64,000 nucleotides of DNA from Streptomyces caatingaensis. Its GTDB lineage: Bacteria > Actinomycetota > Actinomycetes > Streptomycetales > Streptomycetaceae. The DNA lies in the NCBI RefSeq assembly GCF_001187435.1, contig NZ_LFXA01000001.1:124001-188000 (forward strand), given 5' to 3'. This document shows positions 53,470-62,291 of the stretch, piece by piece. The position numbers and the translations under genes were made by a program. Positions within the stretch are counted from its first letter, which is position 1, and the number at the start of each line of letters is the position of its first letter. The notes below the pieces were generated by a model. That model had not been told where the DNA came from. It was given only the letters and a program-made list of their open reading frames with translations, and made no database searches.

Positions 53470-54219
53470 ATGGGCACCGACGAGACGACGCCGCCGCGCG
53501 AGTACCGCATGACCGAGCTGGCCGAGGCGGCCGGCATCACCGTCCGCACCCTGCGCTACTACCGCGAGCGCAAGCTCATACCGCCGCCCCGCCGCGAGGG
53601 GCGCGTCGCCTGGTACGACGACCGCCACCTGGCCCGGCTGCGGACGATCGCGGCGCTGCTGGAGCGCGGCCACACGCTCGGCGGCATCGCCGAGCTCATC
53701 GCCGCCTTCGAGGGCGGGCGCGGGGTGGCCGAGATCCTCGGCCTGGGCGGGGCGATCGCGGCGCCCTGGTCCCGCGAGACCCTGGTGCGCCTCGCCCCGG
53801 AGGAACTCGCCGACCACTTCGCGGACCAGGCCACGCCGGAGAACCTCGCCGCGTCCCTCGACATCGGCTACCTCGCCGTGGACGGCGAGGAGTTGGTGCA
53901 CGTCAGCAGCCGGCTGCTGGACGTCTCGCGGCGGCTCGTCCGCGAGGGCGTCCCGCTGCCGGCCATCCTCGCCGCAGGCCGCGAGATCCGCGCCCACGCC
54001 GACGCCCTGGCCGCGACCTTCACCGCGATCGTCCGCGAACACCTGCTGCCCGACGACGTCCCGCCCTCCCCCGAGGCCGTCGAACACGTCCAGCGCACCC
54101 TCGACCGCCTCCGGCCGCTCGCCCGCACCGTGGTCGAGGCGGAGGTCGCCCTCGCCATGGACCGCCGCGTCCGCGCCGACGTCGAGTCCTGGCTGGACGA
54201 CGGCGTCACGCCACGGTGA
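53470..54219 (+). CDS. MerR-family regulator
   Basis: 249 residues: winged helix EYRMTELAEAAGITVRTLRYYRERKLIPPPRREGRVAWYDDRHLARLRTI, here bounded by EYRMTEL and HLARLRTI, then a long helical effector region that includes RLAPEELADHF and SLDIGYLAVDGEELVHV. It lacks Cys metal ligands, so it is not a metal sensor. TACCCT is 6 nt before the ATG, indicating a leaderless mRNA. Divergent from the monooxygenase-SDR operon, its likely target. Confidence 0.9.
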   Translation: MGTDETTPPREYRMTELAEAAGITVRTLRYYRERKLIPPPRREGRVAWYDDRHLARLRTIAALLERGHTLGGIAELIAAFEGGRGVAEILGLGGAIAAPWSRETLVRLAPEELADHFADQATPENLAASLDIGYLAVDGEELVHVSSRLLDVSRRLVREGVPLPAILAAGREIRAHADALAATFTAIVREHLLPDDVPPSPEAVEHVQRTLDRLRPLARTVVEAEVALAMDRRVRADVESWLDDGVTPR

Positions 54220-54577
54220 GCACCTCCAGCACGTGCCCGTCCGGGCTCTTGAAGTACGCCCCCCGGCCCCCGGCACGGCGGTTGATCGCATGGGGCTCGT
54301 CGAGCCGCGGCCCCGCGTAGTACGTCACCCCGGCGTCCACGATCCTGCCGAGTATCGCGTCGAACTCCGCCTCGGAGACGAGGAACGCGTAGTGCTGCTC
54401 CGCGATGTCGAGGTGCGGACTCGTCATGAAGTCGAGCGTCACCCCGTTGGCCATCGCCACGGTCACGAACGGCCCGGCCTCCGGTCCGACTTCGAGCCCG
54501 AGGATCCCGGCGGCGAACGCCGCGGCCGCGTGCTTGTCACGCGAGTGGACGATGGTGTGGTTGAGCTCGACGGCCAT
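54206..54577 (-). CDS. VOC-family (glyoxalase-like) protein
   Basis: 123 residues, one vicinal-oxygen-chelate module pair: VELNHTIVHSRDKHAAAAFAAGILGL at the start, LDIAEQHYAFLVSE, and the closing YFKSPDGHVLEVLTV with the metal-ligand Glu. It could be a dioxygenase, an isomerase or a resistance-type binding protein. GGAGGGAAG precedes the ATG. The last 14 bp overlap the MerR gene on the other strand. Confidence 0.85.
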   Translation of the reverse strand: MAVELNHTIVHSRDKHAAAAFAAGILGLEVGPEAGPFVTVAMANGVTLDFMTSPHLDIAEQHYAFLVSEAEFDAILGRIVDAGVTYYAGPRLDEPHAINRRAGGRGAYFKSPDGHVLEVLTVA

Positions 54578-54652
54578 GGGTCTTCCCTCCGACGTGGCGT
54601 AACCCGACCGTACCGAGGCCCCGTTGCGCCCGGCAATCGCGCCGCCGGCGCC

Positions 54653-55444
54653 TCAGCGCTCGAAGACCACCGTCACCGGCGCGTGGTCGCTCCACCGCTC
54701 CGCGTGCGACGCGGCCCGCTCGACGACCGCCTTCCGCGCGCGCTCCGCGAGGCCCGGCGAGCAGACGACGTAGTCGATGCGCCAGCCGGAGTCGTTGTCG
54801 AAGGCGCGGCCGCGGTAGGACCACCAGGAGTACGGGCCGGCGACGTCCGGGTGGAGGGCGCGGACGACGTCCACGTACTCCTCGAAGACCTTCGTCAGCC
54901 AGGCCCGCTCCTCGGGGAGGAAGCCCGCGCTCCTGCGGTTGGCCTTCCAGTTCTTGAGGTCGGCCTCCTGGTGGGCGATGTTCCAGTCGCCGCAGACGGC
55001 GACCTCGCGGCCCTCGGCGGCGGCCCGCGCCTTCAGGCCGACCAGGTACGGGAGGAACTCCGCCATGAAGCGCTCCTTCTCGTCCTGGCGCTCCGTGCCG
55101 ACCTCGCCGGAGGGGAGGTAGAGGCTGGCGACCGTGACGCCCGGCAGGTCGATCTCGACGTAGCGGCCGCTGCCGTCGAACTCGGCCGAGCCGAAGCCGA
55201 CGCGCACGGCGTCCGGCTCGCGGCGGGAGTAGACGGAGACGCCCGCGCGGCCCTTGGCGGCGGCCGGGGCGTGGACGACGTGCCAGCCGTCGGGCTCGCG
55301 GACCTCGTCGGGGAGCTGGTGGGGCTCGGCGCGGACCTCCTGGAGGCAGACCACGTCCGCCCCGGTGGCCGCCAGCCACTCCACGAAGCCCTTCTTGGCC
55401 GCGGCGCGCAGGCCGTTCACATTCACGGTCGTCACAGTGAGCAT
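54653..55444 (-). CDS. xth: Exodeoxyribonuclease III
   Basis: 263 residues, AP endonuclease/3'-5' exonuclease for base-excision repair. Motifs: TVNVNGLRAAAKKGF, catalytic Glu in VCLQEVRAE, GDWNIAHQEADLKNWKAN, SWWSYRGRAFDNDSGWRIDYV, and the SDHAPV end motif. TATCGT lies 6 nt before the ATG, suggesting a leaderless mRNA. Divergent from the GNAT gene by 66 bp. Confidence 0.95.
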   Translation of the reverse strand: MLTVTTVNVNGLRAAAKKGFVEWLAATGADVVCLQEVRAEPHQLPDEVREPDGWHVVHAPAAAKGRAGVSVYSRREPDAVRVGFGSAEFDGSGRYVEIDLPGVTVASLYLPSGEVGTERQDEKERFMAEFLPYLVGLKARAAAEGREVAVCGDWNIAHQEADLKNWKANRRSAGFLPEERAWLTKVFEEYVDVVRALHPDVAGPYSWWSYRGRAFDNDSGWRIDYVVCSPGLAERARKAVVERAASHAERWSDHAPVTVVFER

Positions 55445-55510
55445 TCCGGCACGATACCGACTTCCGGGACGGCCCTGTCGCCCCGGTCCGGCCGCTCGTA
55501 CCATCCCGGG

Positions 55511-55990
55511 ATGCGCATACTGCCGGTCGCCTTCGACCACCCCGACGCCGTGAAACTCAACGACGAGGTGCAGGAGGAGTACCGCCGCCGCTACCACGAC
55601 GACGGCGACCTCACCCCGCTGGAGCCGGCCCACTTCGACCCGCCGTGTGGCCTGTATCTCATCGCCTACGGGGACGACGGCACGCCCGTGGCCACCGGCG
55701 GCTGGAGGGCCTGGGAGGACGCGGAGGAGGGGTACGCCCCCGGCGACGCCGAGATCAAGCGGATGTACGTGGTGCCGCGGGCGCGCGGGCTGGGACTGGC
55801 CCGGCGGATCCTCGCCCGGCTGGAGGAGGACGCGCGCCGCGCCGGGCGGCGGCGGATGGTGCTGGAGACCGGGGCCGAGCAGCCGGAGGCGATCGCGCTC
55901 TACACCTCGGCGGGGTACGCGCCGACGGCCAAGTTCGGGCTGTACCGCTTCGAGCCCGAAAGCCGCTGCTACGCCAAGCCGTTGCGCTAG
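55511..55990 (+). CDS. GNAT-family N-acetyltransferase
   Basis: 159 residues with the acetyl-CoA loop MYVVPRARGLGLARRIL and the end motif ALYTSAGYAPTAKFGLYRF. Substrate unknown. TACCAT 6 nt before the ATG suggests a leaderless transcript. The stop overlaps the stop of the convergent histidine kinase by 4 bp. Confidence 0.9.
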   Translation: MRILPVAFDHPDAVKLNDEVQEEYRRRYHDDGDLTPLEPAHFDPPCGLYLIAYGDDGTPVATGGWRAWEDAEEGYAPGDAEIKRMYVVPRARGLGLARRILARLEEDARRAGRRRMVLETGAEQPEAIALYTSAGYAPTAKFGLYRFEPESRCYAKPLR

Positions 55991-57216
55991 TCCGGCACGG
56001 GTCCCCGCACGGCTTCCCGCAGGTCCAGGACGGCCTGCGCGCCCCCGCCCTCGGGGTTCTCGAACGCGAGCCCGGCGCCCAGCACCCGCGCCTGGCCCAC
56101 CGCTATCGTCAGGCCGAGGCCGAGCCCGGAGCCGGAGTCGGTGCGGAAGCGCTGCGGGCCGTGGGCCAGCAGCTGCGGCGGGAAGCCGGGGCCGCCGTCG
56201 CGGACGCGGACCACACCGCCGTCCACCTCGGCGACGACCGGCCCGGCGCCGTGCCGGAACGCGTTGGTGACCAGGTTGGTGAGTATCCGCTCGACGCGGC
56301 GCGGGTCGGTCTCGACCAGGCGGTCGTCGAGCACCCGCACCTCGGCGGGGGCGCGGCCCGGCCCCGCCGCGGCGGCGACCGCGGCGACGGCGCGGCGGGC
56401 CAGGTCGCCCAGCGCCCGCACCTCGGTGTCCGCCCGCTCGGCGTCCGCGTCCAGCCGGGCCACCTCCAGGACGTCCTCGACGAGGGTCCGCACCCGCCGC
56501 GCCCGCTCCTGGACCATCTCGGCGGGCCGGCCGGGCGGCAGGAGGGCGGCGGCGGCCACCAGCCCGGCGACGGGCGTGCGCAGTTCGTGGGCGATGTTGG
56601 CGGTGACCTCCCGCTCGGCCTGGAGGCGGGCGGCGAGCGCGTCGGCCATGCGGTTCACGGCGACGGTCAGCCGGGCGATCTCGTCCCGGCCGCCGCGCGG
56701 CCGCAGCCGGGCCGTCAGGTCGCCCTCGGCGATGCGCTCGGCGGTGCGGGCGGAGGCGTCGATGCGGCGGCCGGCGAAGGCGGCGAGGCCGACGCCGACG
56801 ATCCCGGAGAAGGCGGTGCCCAGCCCGCCGGCCGCCCACAGGACGTCGTCGAGGTCCTTGATGTCGCGGGTCTCGCGGTGGTACGGCCGGCGCAGGGCGA
56901 TGACGTCGTCGCCGAGCCGGGTGGCCGCCCACAGCACCGGCTCGGGGCCGCCGCGGTCCAGATAGGTGGCCGTCCTCCGCTCCTCGGCGGCGCGGCGCAG
57001 GGGTTCGGGCAGACCGCCGGGGTTGACGAGGGTGTGCGGGCGGTCGAAACCGGCGGCGTGGTCCTCGACGGCGGAGGCGAGCCGGGCGGTGATGGTCTCG
57101 CGGGCGGCCGCGAGCTGGTTCACGGCCGTGCGGTGGTGCACCACGAACCCGATGAGGACGGCGACCAGCGCGGCGGTGACGGTGATCGCCGCACCGATCT
57201 TCGTTCTCAGTCCCAT
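55987..57216 (-). CDS. Sensor histidine kinase (HisKA type), no adjacent regulator
   Basis: 409 residues: first helix ITVTAALVAVLIGFVVHH, an extracellular sensor of about 105 residues, second helix GLGTAFSGIVGVGLAAF, HAMP (RRIDASARTAERIAEGDL), HisKA with His in VTANIAHELRTPVAG, and HATPase_c (LTNLVTNAFRHG, GPGFPPQLL, SGLGLGLTIA). AAGGAG precedes the ATG. The upstream gene encodes a lipoprotein and ends 27 bp before it, so the lipoprotein may be a sensing partner, as in CseA-CseC; the partner response regulator is not in the neighbourhood. Confidence 0.92.
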   Translation of the reverse strand: MGLRTKIGAAITVTAALVAVLIGFVVHHRTAVNQLAAARETITARLASAVEDHAAGFDRPHTLVNPGGLPEPLRRAAEERRTATYLDRGGPEPVLWAATRLGDDVIALRRPYHRETRDIKDLDDVLWAAGGLGTAFSGIVGVGLAAFAGRRIDASARTAERIAEGDLTARLRPRGGRDEIARLTVAVNRMADALAARLQAEREVTANIAHELRTPVAGLVAAAALLPPGRPAEMVQERARRVRTLVEDVLEVARLDADAERADTEVRALGDLARRAVAAVAAAAGPGRAPAEVRVLDDRLVETDPRRVERILTNLVTNAFRHGAGPVVAEVDGGVVRVRDGGPGFPPQLLAHGPQRFRTDSGSGLGLGLTIAVGQARVLGAGLAFENPEGGGAQAVLDLREAVRGPVPD

Positions 57217-57243
57217 GGGTCAAGGCTCCTTGACGGCGGTCGC

Positions 57244-57720
57244 TCAGCGCTGACGCTTCGGGACGAAGAGCCGCAGATCACTCAGGCCGGCCCGGCGCGC
57301 GGCGGGGAGCCCGTCGGCCGTGACGGAGGCCCGGCCGTAGTACGCCCGGTGCTCGTGCTCCACGAGCCCGTCGAGCCGCACCCGGGCGCGCAGCGGCCGC
57401 CCCCGCCCGGCCGCCACGTCGCCGGTCGCCTCGGCCACCGGCCCGCCCCAGGACGCCCAGCGCAGCCCGGTCAGCCGCACGGCGCCGGCGATGTCGAGAA
57501 CGGCGGGGCGGCGCAGCGGCGGGCGGCCCGGCCCCTCGCAGACCTGGACGGACCGGACGGCCGCGGCCGTGGGCACCGGCGCGGGACCGCTCACGTCCAG
57601 GCCGCCCGGCTCGGCGCAGGCGGCCAGGAAGGCGGTGGAGAGGAGGGCCACGAGGACGCCGGCGGCGGGGGGTCGTGGCACGGGGTTCCTCGGGGACGGG
57701 GGCCGAACGGGCGACGGCAT
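57244..57720 (-). CDS. Secreted lipoprotein, likely partner of the histidine kinase
   Basis: 158 residues. The signal peptide has [21 protein letters not shown] with lipobox LAAC, where the Cys would be lipidated. The mature part contains VQVCEGPG with a second Cys and beta-rich segments such as [13 protein letters not shown] and [21 protein letters not shown] do not recognise a domain. The ATG at 57720 is the first in frame giving a signal peptide. It precedes the kinase in an operon. Confidence 0.75.
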   Translation of the reverse strand: MPSPVRPPSPRNPVPRPPAAGVLVALLSTAFLAACAEPGGLDVSGPAPVPTAAAVRSVQVCEGPGRPPLRRPAVLDIAGAVRLTGLRWASWGGPVAEATGDVAAGRGRPLRARVRLDGLVEHEHRAYYGRASVTADGLPAARRAGLSDLRLFVPKRQR

Positions 57721-57784
57721 CGGGCCCCGAACAGGGCCATTCGCGTCAAATGTTACCGGTGGGACGGATTCGCCTCCCGAGGTC

Positions 57785-57815
57785 TTGACGTTCGTGAGTC
57801 GTCGGCTCATAGGAT
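57785..57815 (+). promoter_or_regulatory. Candidate promoter of the GH89 gene
   Basis: TTGACG (57785-57790), 19 bp, TAGGAT (57810-57815); CATAGG with a 17-bp spacer is an alternative reading. This matches the vegetative consensus well. The leader downstream is about 145 nt and carries the tandem repeat. Confidence 0.55.
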
Positions 57816-57831
57816 CTCGGCGCTCACGTGG

Positions 57832-57930
57832 CCCGTGCCGTCCATGGAGCCCATGGAACGCGTGCGGTCCACGGAGCCCGTGCAGTCCACGGAGCCCGTG
57901 CAGTCCGTGTAGTCCGTGTGGTCCGTGTCC
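57832..57930 (+). repeat. 18/9-bp tandem repeats in the GH89 leader
   Basis: Units based on CCCGTGCAGTCCACGGAG run from 57832 (four imperfect copies, one with a 9-bp insertion), then change to a 9-bp unit TCCGTGTNN repeated three times. All periods are multiples of 9. A short open frame from ATG 57843 to TAG 57912 (22 codons plus stop) lies inside and reads MEPMERVRS, then STEPVQ twice. Confidence 0.7.
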
Positions 57931-57964
57931 GAAGCCGTAGCCGTCGCCGCTCCGGAGGTCACCC

Positions 57965-60145
57965 ATGCACATCGCCCGCCGCACGATCCTCGGCGCCCTC
58001 GCGGGCTCCGCGGCCCTCGGAACCCTGGGCGCCGCGCCCGCGGCGGCCGGGACGCCGGCCGGCGGCGCCGCCGCGGCCGCGCTGGCCCGGCTGCTGCCCC
58101 GCCACCGCCGCCAGGTCACCTTCCGGACCCTGCCCCGCCGGGGCGGCGCCGACGCCTTCCGCGTCTCCGGCCCGGCCGGCCGGATCCTCGTCGAGGGCAC
58201 CACTCCCGCCGTCCAGCTCACCGGCCTCCACCGCTACCTGCGCGAGCGGGCCCACGCGCACTTCTCCTGGGCCGGCGAGCGGACCGACCTGCCGGCCGTC
58301 CTCCCGGCCGCCGGCCGCGCCCTCGCCGCGACGGCCAACGTCCGCCACCGCTTCGCGCTCAACGACACCAACGACGGCTACACCGGCCCCTACCGCGGCT
58401 GGGACTACTGGGAACGCGAAATCGACGTCCTGGCCCTGCACGGCTTCAACGAGGTGCTCGTCTACGCGGGGGCCGACGCGGTCTACCATCGAACGTTCGT
58501 CGAACACGGTTACACGGACGCGGAAGTGCGCGCCTGGGTTCCGGGCCCGGCCCATCAGCCCTGGTGGCTGATGCAGAACATGAGCGCCTACGGCGGCCCG
58601 GTCTCGCGGGAACTCCTCGACCGCCGCACCGCCCTCGCCCGGCGGATCGTCCGCCGGCTCCGCGAGCTGGGCATGACCCCGGTGCTCCCCGGCTACTACG
58701 GCACCGTCCCGCCCGGCTTCGCCGACCGCCACGACGGGGCCCGCACCGTTCCCCAGGGCGACTGGGCCGGCTTCCGCAGACCCGACTGGCTCGACCCGCG
58801 CACCCCGCACTTCGCCGCCGTCGCCCGCACCTTCTACCGCGTGCAGGGCGAACTCCTCGGCGCGACCTCGATGTACAAGATGGACCTCCTGCACGAGGGC
58901 GGCACCCCCGGCCCCGTCCCCGTCGGCGCCGCGGCCCGCGCCGTGGAGAAGGCGCTGCGCACGGCCCGACCCGGCGCGATCTGGGCCGTCCTCGGCTGGC
59001 AGAACAACCCCCGCCGCGAGATCCTCGACGCCGCCGACCGGTCGAAGATGCTCGTCCTGGACGGCGTCCCCGACCACTACCCGCACGTCACGGACCGCGA
59101 GAAGGACTGGGGCGGCACGCCCTACGCCTTCGGCACCATCTGGAACTTCGGCGGGCATACGGCGATGGGCGCCAACGCCCGCGACTGGGTCTCCCTCTAC
59201 CACCGCTGGCGCACGAAGCCGGGCAGCGCCCTCGCCGGCATCGCCCTCATGCCGGAGTCCGCGGACAACAACCCGGCCGGCCTCGCCCTCTTCTCCGACC
59301 TCGCGTGGACGGACGGCCCGGTCGGCCTGGAGGACTGGTTCGCCCGCTGGTCCGTCCAGCGCTACGGAGGCACCGACCGCGCGGCGGCCCGCGCCTGGGG
59401 CGTCCTGCGGCGGACGGCGTACGGGACGACACGCGCGGACGGCTGGAGCGAGGCGGCGGACGGGCTCTTCGGGGCCCGGCCGGACCTCGCGGTCGACCGG
59501 GCCGGCGCCTGGTCGCCCCGCCGGCTGCGCTACGACGCGGCGGAGTTCGAGAAGGCCCTGCCGGCCCTGCTGGCGGTCTCCCCCGCGCTGCGGCGCAGCT
59601 CCGCCTACCGCTACGACCTGCTGGACGTGGCCCGGCAGTGCCTGGCGAACCGCAGCCGCACGCTGCTGCCGCGTGTCAAGGCGGCGTACGAGGCGGGCGA
59701 CGCGGGGCGCTTCCGCGAACTGACGCGTGACTGGCTCGACTTGATGTCCCTGCTGGAGGAGCTGGTCGCCACGGACGAGCGCCACCTCCTCGGCCGCTGG
59801 GTCGCGGAGGCGCGCTCCTGGGGCTCCTCCCCCGCCGAACGCGACCGCCTGGAGCACGACGCCCTCTCCCTCCTCACCGTCTGGGGCCCGCGCCCCTCGG
59901 CCGACGGCGGCAAGCTGCACGACTACGCGAACCGCGAGTGGGCGGGCCTCGTCGGCGGCCTCTACCGCCTCCGCTGGACGACCTACTTCACCGAACTGGA
60001 AGCCTCCCTCCACGCCTCCCGCACACCCAAACCCATCGACTGGTTCGCCCTGGAAGACCACTGGACCCGCCGGCGTCCCCCCTCCCCCACCCGCCCCCGC
60101 GGCGACGTCCTGCAAGTAGCCCGCCGCATCGCCACCCGCCTGTAA
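57965..60145 (+). CDS. Exported alpha-N-acetylglucosaminidase, GH89
   Basis: 726 residues. A Tat-type signal peptide (ARRTILGALAGSAALGTLGAAPAAA; RR followed by T-I-L, not the full SRRxFLK) is followed by the NAGLU architecture: an N-terminal domain (FRTLPRRGGADAFRVSG, LHRYLRERAHAHFSW), a TIM-barrel catalytic part (YWEREIDVLALHGFNEVLVY, PGYYGTVPPGFADR, IWNFGGHTAMGAN, LMPESADNNP), and a C-terminal helical domain. It removes terminal alpha-GlcNAc, for example from mucin-type or heparan-like glycans. GGAGGTCACCC precedes the ATG. Stand-alone gene with its own promoter. Confidence 0.93.
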   Translation: MHIARRTILGALAGSAALGTLGAAPAAAGTPAGGAAAAALARLLPRHRRQVTFRTLPRRGGADAFRVSGPAGRILVEGTTPAVQLTGLHRYLRERAHAHFSWAGERTDLPAVLPAAGRALAATANVRHRFALNDTNDGYTGPYRGWDYWEREIDVLALHGFNEVLVYAGADAVYHRTFVEHGYTDAEVRAWVPGPAHQPWWLMQNMSAYGGPVSRELLDRRTALARRIVRRLRELGMTPVLPGYYGTVPPGFADRHDGARTVPQGDWAGFRRPDWLDPRTPHFAAVARTFYRVQGELLGATSMYKMDLLHEGGTPGPVPVGAAARAVEKALRTARPGAIWAVLGWQNNPRREILDAADRSKMLVLDGVPDHYPHVTDREKDWGGTPYAFGTIWNFGGHTAMGANARDWVSLYHRWRTKPGSALAGIALMPESADNNPAGLALFSDLAWTDGPVGLEDWFARWSVQRYGGTDRAAARAWGVLRRTAYGTTRADGWSEAADGLFGARPDLAVDRAGAWSPRRLRYDAAEFEKALPALLAVSPALRRSSAYRYDLLDVARQCLANRSRTLLPRVKAAYEAGDAGRFRELTRDWLDLMSLLEELVATDERHLLGRWVAEARSWGSSPAERDRLEHDALSLLTVWGPRPSADGGKLHDYANREWAGLVGGLYRLRWTTYFTELEASLHASRTPKPIDWFALEDHWTRRRPPSPTRPRGDVLQVARRIATRL

Positions 60146-60708
60146 CCCACCCCGCCTCCTCCCCGGAGGGGGCTCCTTCCACGTTCACCCTTGCTGCGGG
60201 GTGCGCGGCGTTGCCGTTGCGCTGCCGCGCGGGGGGCGCGGCTTCGCCGCGCCGGGTCGGGCCGCGTTGCCCGCGGGTGCGGGGCGGGTCGGGGCGAAGC
60301 CCCGGACAGGGCGCGGGGTGCGGGGCGGGGCGCCGCCTGGGTGCAGGGGGGGCGGAGCCCCGGGCGGGGTTCGGGAGGCAGGGGCGCAGCCCCGCAGGGG
60401 GGCGCAGGGGCACAGCCCCGCCCGGGGCGCAGGGGCGCAGGGGGCGGAGCCCCCGCCCGCCGCGCGGAGCGCAGACCGTCACCCCGGCAGCGCAGGGGCA
60501 GAGCCCCACCCGCCGCGCAGCGGCAAAGCTCCGCACATGACGCGGGTTGCAGGGGCCAGCCCCACCGGGGCGCAGGGGCGCAGCCCCGCCCGGGGCGCAG
60601 GGGGCGGAGCCCCCGCCCGCCACGCCGAGCGCGGAGTGGTGCCCGGGGTGGCGCAGGGGCGGAGCCCCTGGGGAAACGGGGAAAGGGCGGGGCGGGGAGG
60701 GAAGCCCG
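60146..60708. other. Intergenic region of GC-rich mini-hairpins
   Basis: This 563-bp gap lies between convergent genes and carries no credible gene; all frames are short or low-complexity. Its first 100 bp contain a small terminator-like hairpin after the GH89 gene (CCTCC..GGAGG at about 60150-60167). From 60291 on it is the mini-hairpin array described separately. Confidence 0.7.
60291..60670. repeat. Array of about eleven GGGGC-nnA-GCCCC mini-hairpins
   Basis: The unit is CAGGGGCGCAGCCCCGC or a close variant (loop CGC, CGG, CAC, CAG, CC). Copies start near 60291, 60346, 60380, 60405, 60440, 60493, 60520 (degenerate), 60551, 60573, 60600 and 60654. Each can form a 5-8 bp hairpin with a 3-nt loop. 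Similar elements are frequent between streptomycete genes. Confidence 0.7.
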
Positions 60709-62154
60709 CTACGCCCGAGACCCGGCGAGCTTCCACTCCCGGTGCAGCCCGGGCAACGGCACCCGCCGCTCGAACAACGGCGTCCCGAATATCTTCAGCT
60801 GAAGCTGCAGCGCCCCGTTCAGGTCGACACCCCCGAACGCCCCCCACTTCCCCTCCAGCGACTTCTTCCCGTCACTGGAGACGTCCCCCCGGACCTGCCC
60901 CTCGGCCCGCAGGTAGGGCGACAGATTCCCCGTCACCCCGACGGTCCCGTAGAGGCCGACCGCCGCCTCCGCGCCGAGCGCGGCCTTCACCCTGCCGCCC
61001 GCCGAGGCGGACGCCTTCACGGGCGAGCCCTTGAGGTCGGCCTTGCTGACGGGTGCCCAGCCCTTCGCCCGGCTGTAGGAGCCGCCGACCTCGAAGCCCC
61101 CGGCGACGTTTTGCTTCACATCGACGGTGATCTTGCCGTCGCCGTCGACCTGGAGGTAGCAGGTCAGGTCCGCGTTGACGACGACGGGCACCGGCCCGAC
61201 CTGGACGACCGGCGTCGCGTGCAGCTTCGCGAAGGGCAGCCGCAGCGGCTTGCCGTTCTCCGTCGAGGCGGCGGCCCGCCCCTTCAGCTCCCAGGCCGCC
61301 TTCCAGTCCCCGGACAGCGCCAGCGACGCCGTGCCGGGCGCGCGCCCGTCCGTGCCGCGCCCGTCGTAGGAGAAGTCGACCTCGGGGGCGAGCTGCACGA
61401 AGCCGTTCACGGACGCCTTCGCGGAGGCGGGGGCGCCCTTCGCCGTGGCGATGGCCGTCCCGACGTCCACCCGCAGGCTGCCGAGCGGCAGCTTCGCGCC
61501 CTGCGGCCCGAAGCGCAGGTCACCGCGCTTGGCCCAGGAGACCTTCACCCCGGGGACGAGCGGCTTGACCGCGACCGCCGACGGGTCGACGGCGACCTTG
61601 CCGCCCGCCTTGGCGTCGCCGAGCAGCGCGGGCAGCGTCGCCGGCTCGGTACGGACCTTGGTGCCCTTGGCGGTCGTGCCCTCGACCTTGGTGACCCGGG
61701 CGAGGAGGCCGTCCGGGGCGCCGGGCGCGGGCGCGCTGGCGAAGACGTCGCCCACGGCGACGGACTTCGCGGGCGGCGCGGCGGACGGCTTGCCCGACGG
61801 CCCCGACGGCCCCCGCTTCCCCGGCGCGGCCGCGAGCACGGCCGTTCCGCTCCTGCGGTCGTAGGAGGCGACCTTCAGCGCCGACTTGTGCGCCCGCTGC
61901 TGCCACGGCGCGGGCGACGACGGACGGGCCACGGCGCTCGGCGTGGCGGAGCCCCCGTCGGCGGGGGCGGCGGCGACGCCCATCGGCGCGGCCGCGACGG
62001 CCATCTCCTGGGGCGCCTCGGAGGCGGCCGCGGACGGCGCGGCGGCCGGCTCCCCCGCCTTCGCGGAGGAGGAACCGGACGCCGAACACCCGGTCACCGC
62101 CAGGGACATGACGGTGAGGGCGGGGAAGAGCGCTCTCTTGCAGGGCTTGCGCAC
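60709..62154 (-). CDS. Secreted lipoprotein of unknown function
   Basis: 481 residues. Signal peptide MRKPCKRALFPALTVMSLAVTGC with lipobox VTGC (Cys23), an Ala/Ser/Pro-rich linker to about 130, and then a large beta-rich region: DLRFGPQGAKLPLGSLRVDVGTA, LTCYLQVDGDGKITVDVKQN, and a long C-terminal stretch with many amphipathic strands (VKAALGAEAAVGLYGTVGVTG and FGGVDLNGALQLQLKIFG). It resembles no family I can name; the strand pattern suggests a lipid- or polymer-binding barrel. GTG start. Probably on the outer face of the membrane. Confidence 0.75.
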   Translation of the reverse strand: MRKPCKRALFPALTVMSLAVTGCSASGSSSAKAGEPAAAPSAAASEAPQEMAVAAAPMGVAAAPADGGSATPSAVARPSSPAPWQQRAHKSALKVASYDRRSGTAVLAAAPGKRGPSGPSGKPSAAPPAKSVAVGDVFASAPAPGAPDGLLARVTKVEGTTAKGTKVRTEPATLPALLGDAKAGGKVAVDPSAVAVKPLVPGVKVSWAKRGDLRFGPQGAKLPLGSLRVDVGTAIATAKGAPASAKASVNGFVQLAPEVDFSYDGRGTDGRAPGTASLALSGDWKAAWELKGRAAASTENGKPLRLPFAKLHATPVVQVGPVPVVVNADLTCYLQVDGDGKITVDVKQNVAGGFEVGGSYSRAKGWAPVSKADLKGSPVKASASAGGRVKAALGAEAAVGLYGTVGVTGNLSPYLRAEGQVRGDVSSDGKKSLEGKWGAFGGVDLNGALQLQLKIFGTPLFERRVPLPGLHREWKLAGSRA

Positions 62155-62291
62155 GATGAATCCTCAAGGGGCGGCCCGCGGTCGCCCGCAGGCAAAGGAC
62201 CAGGCAGAGATCCGGACAAAGATCCGCATGATCCTGTCATGCACGCCGCGACCCAAAGATCCGTTCGAGGCCCCGCGGAGGATGATCTGCG

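Noticed and set aside
60180..61034. Several Arg/Gly/Pro-rich frames over the mini-hairpin array
   Set aside because: They translate the repeats only, in all frames equally, and run into the antisense of the lipoprotein gene.
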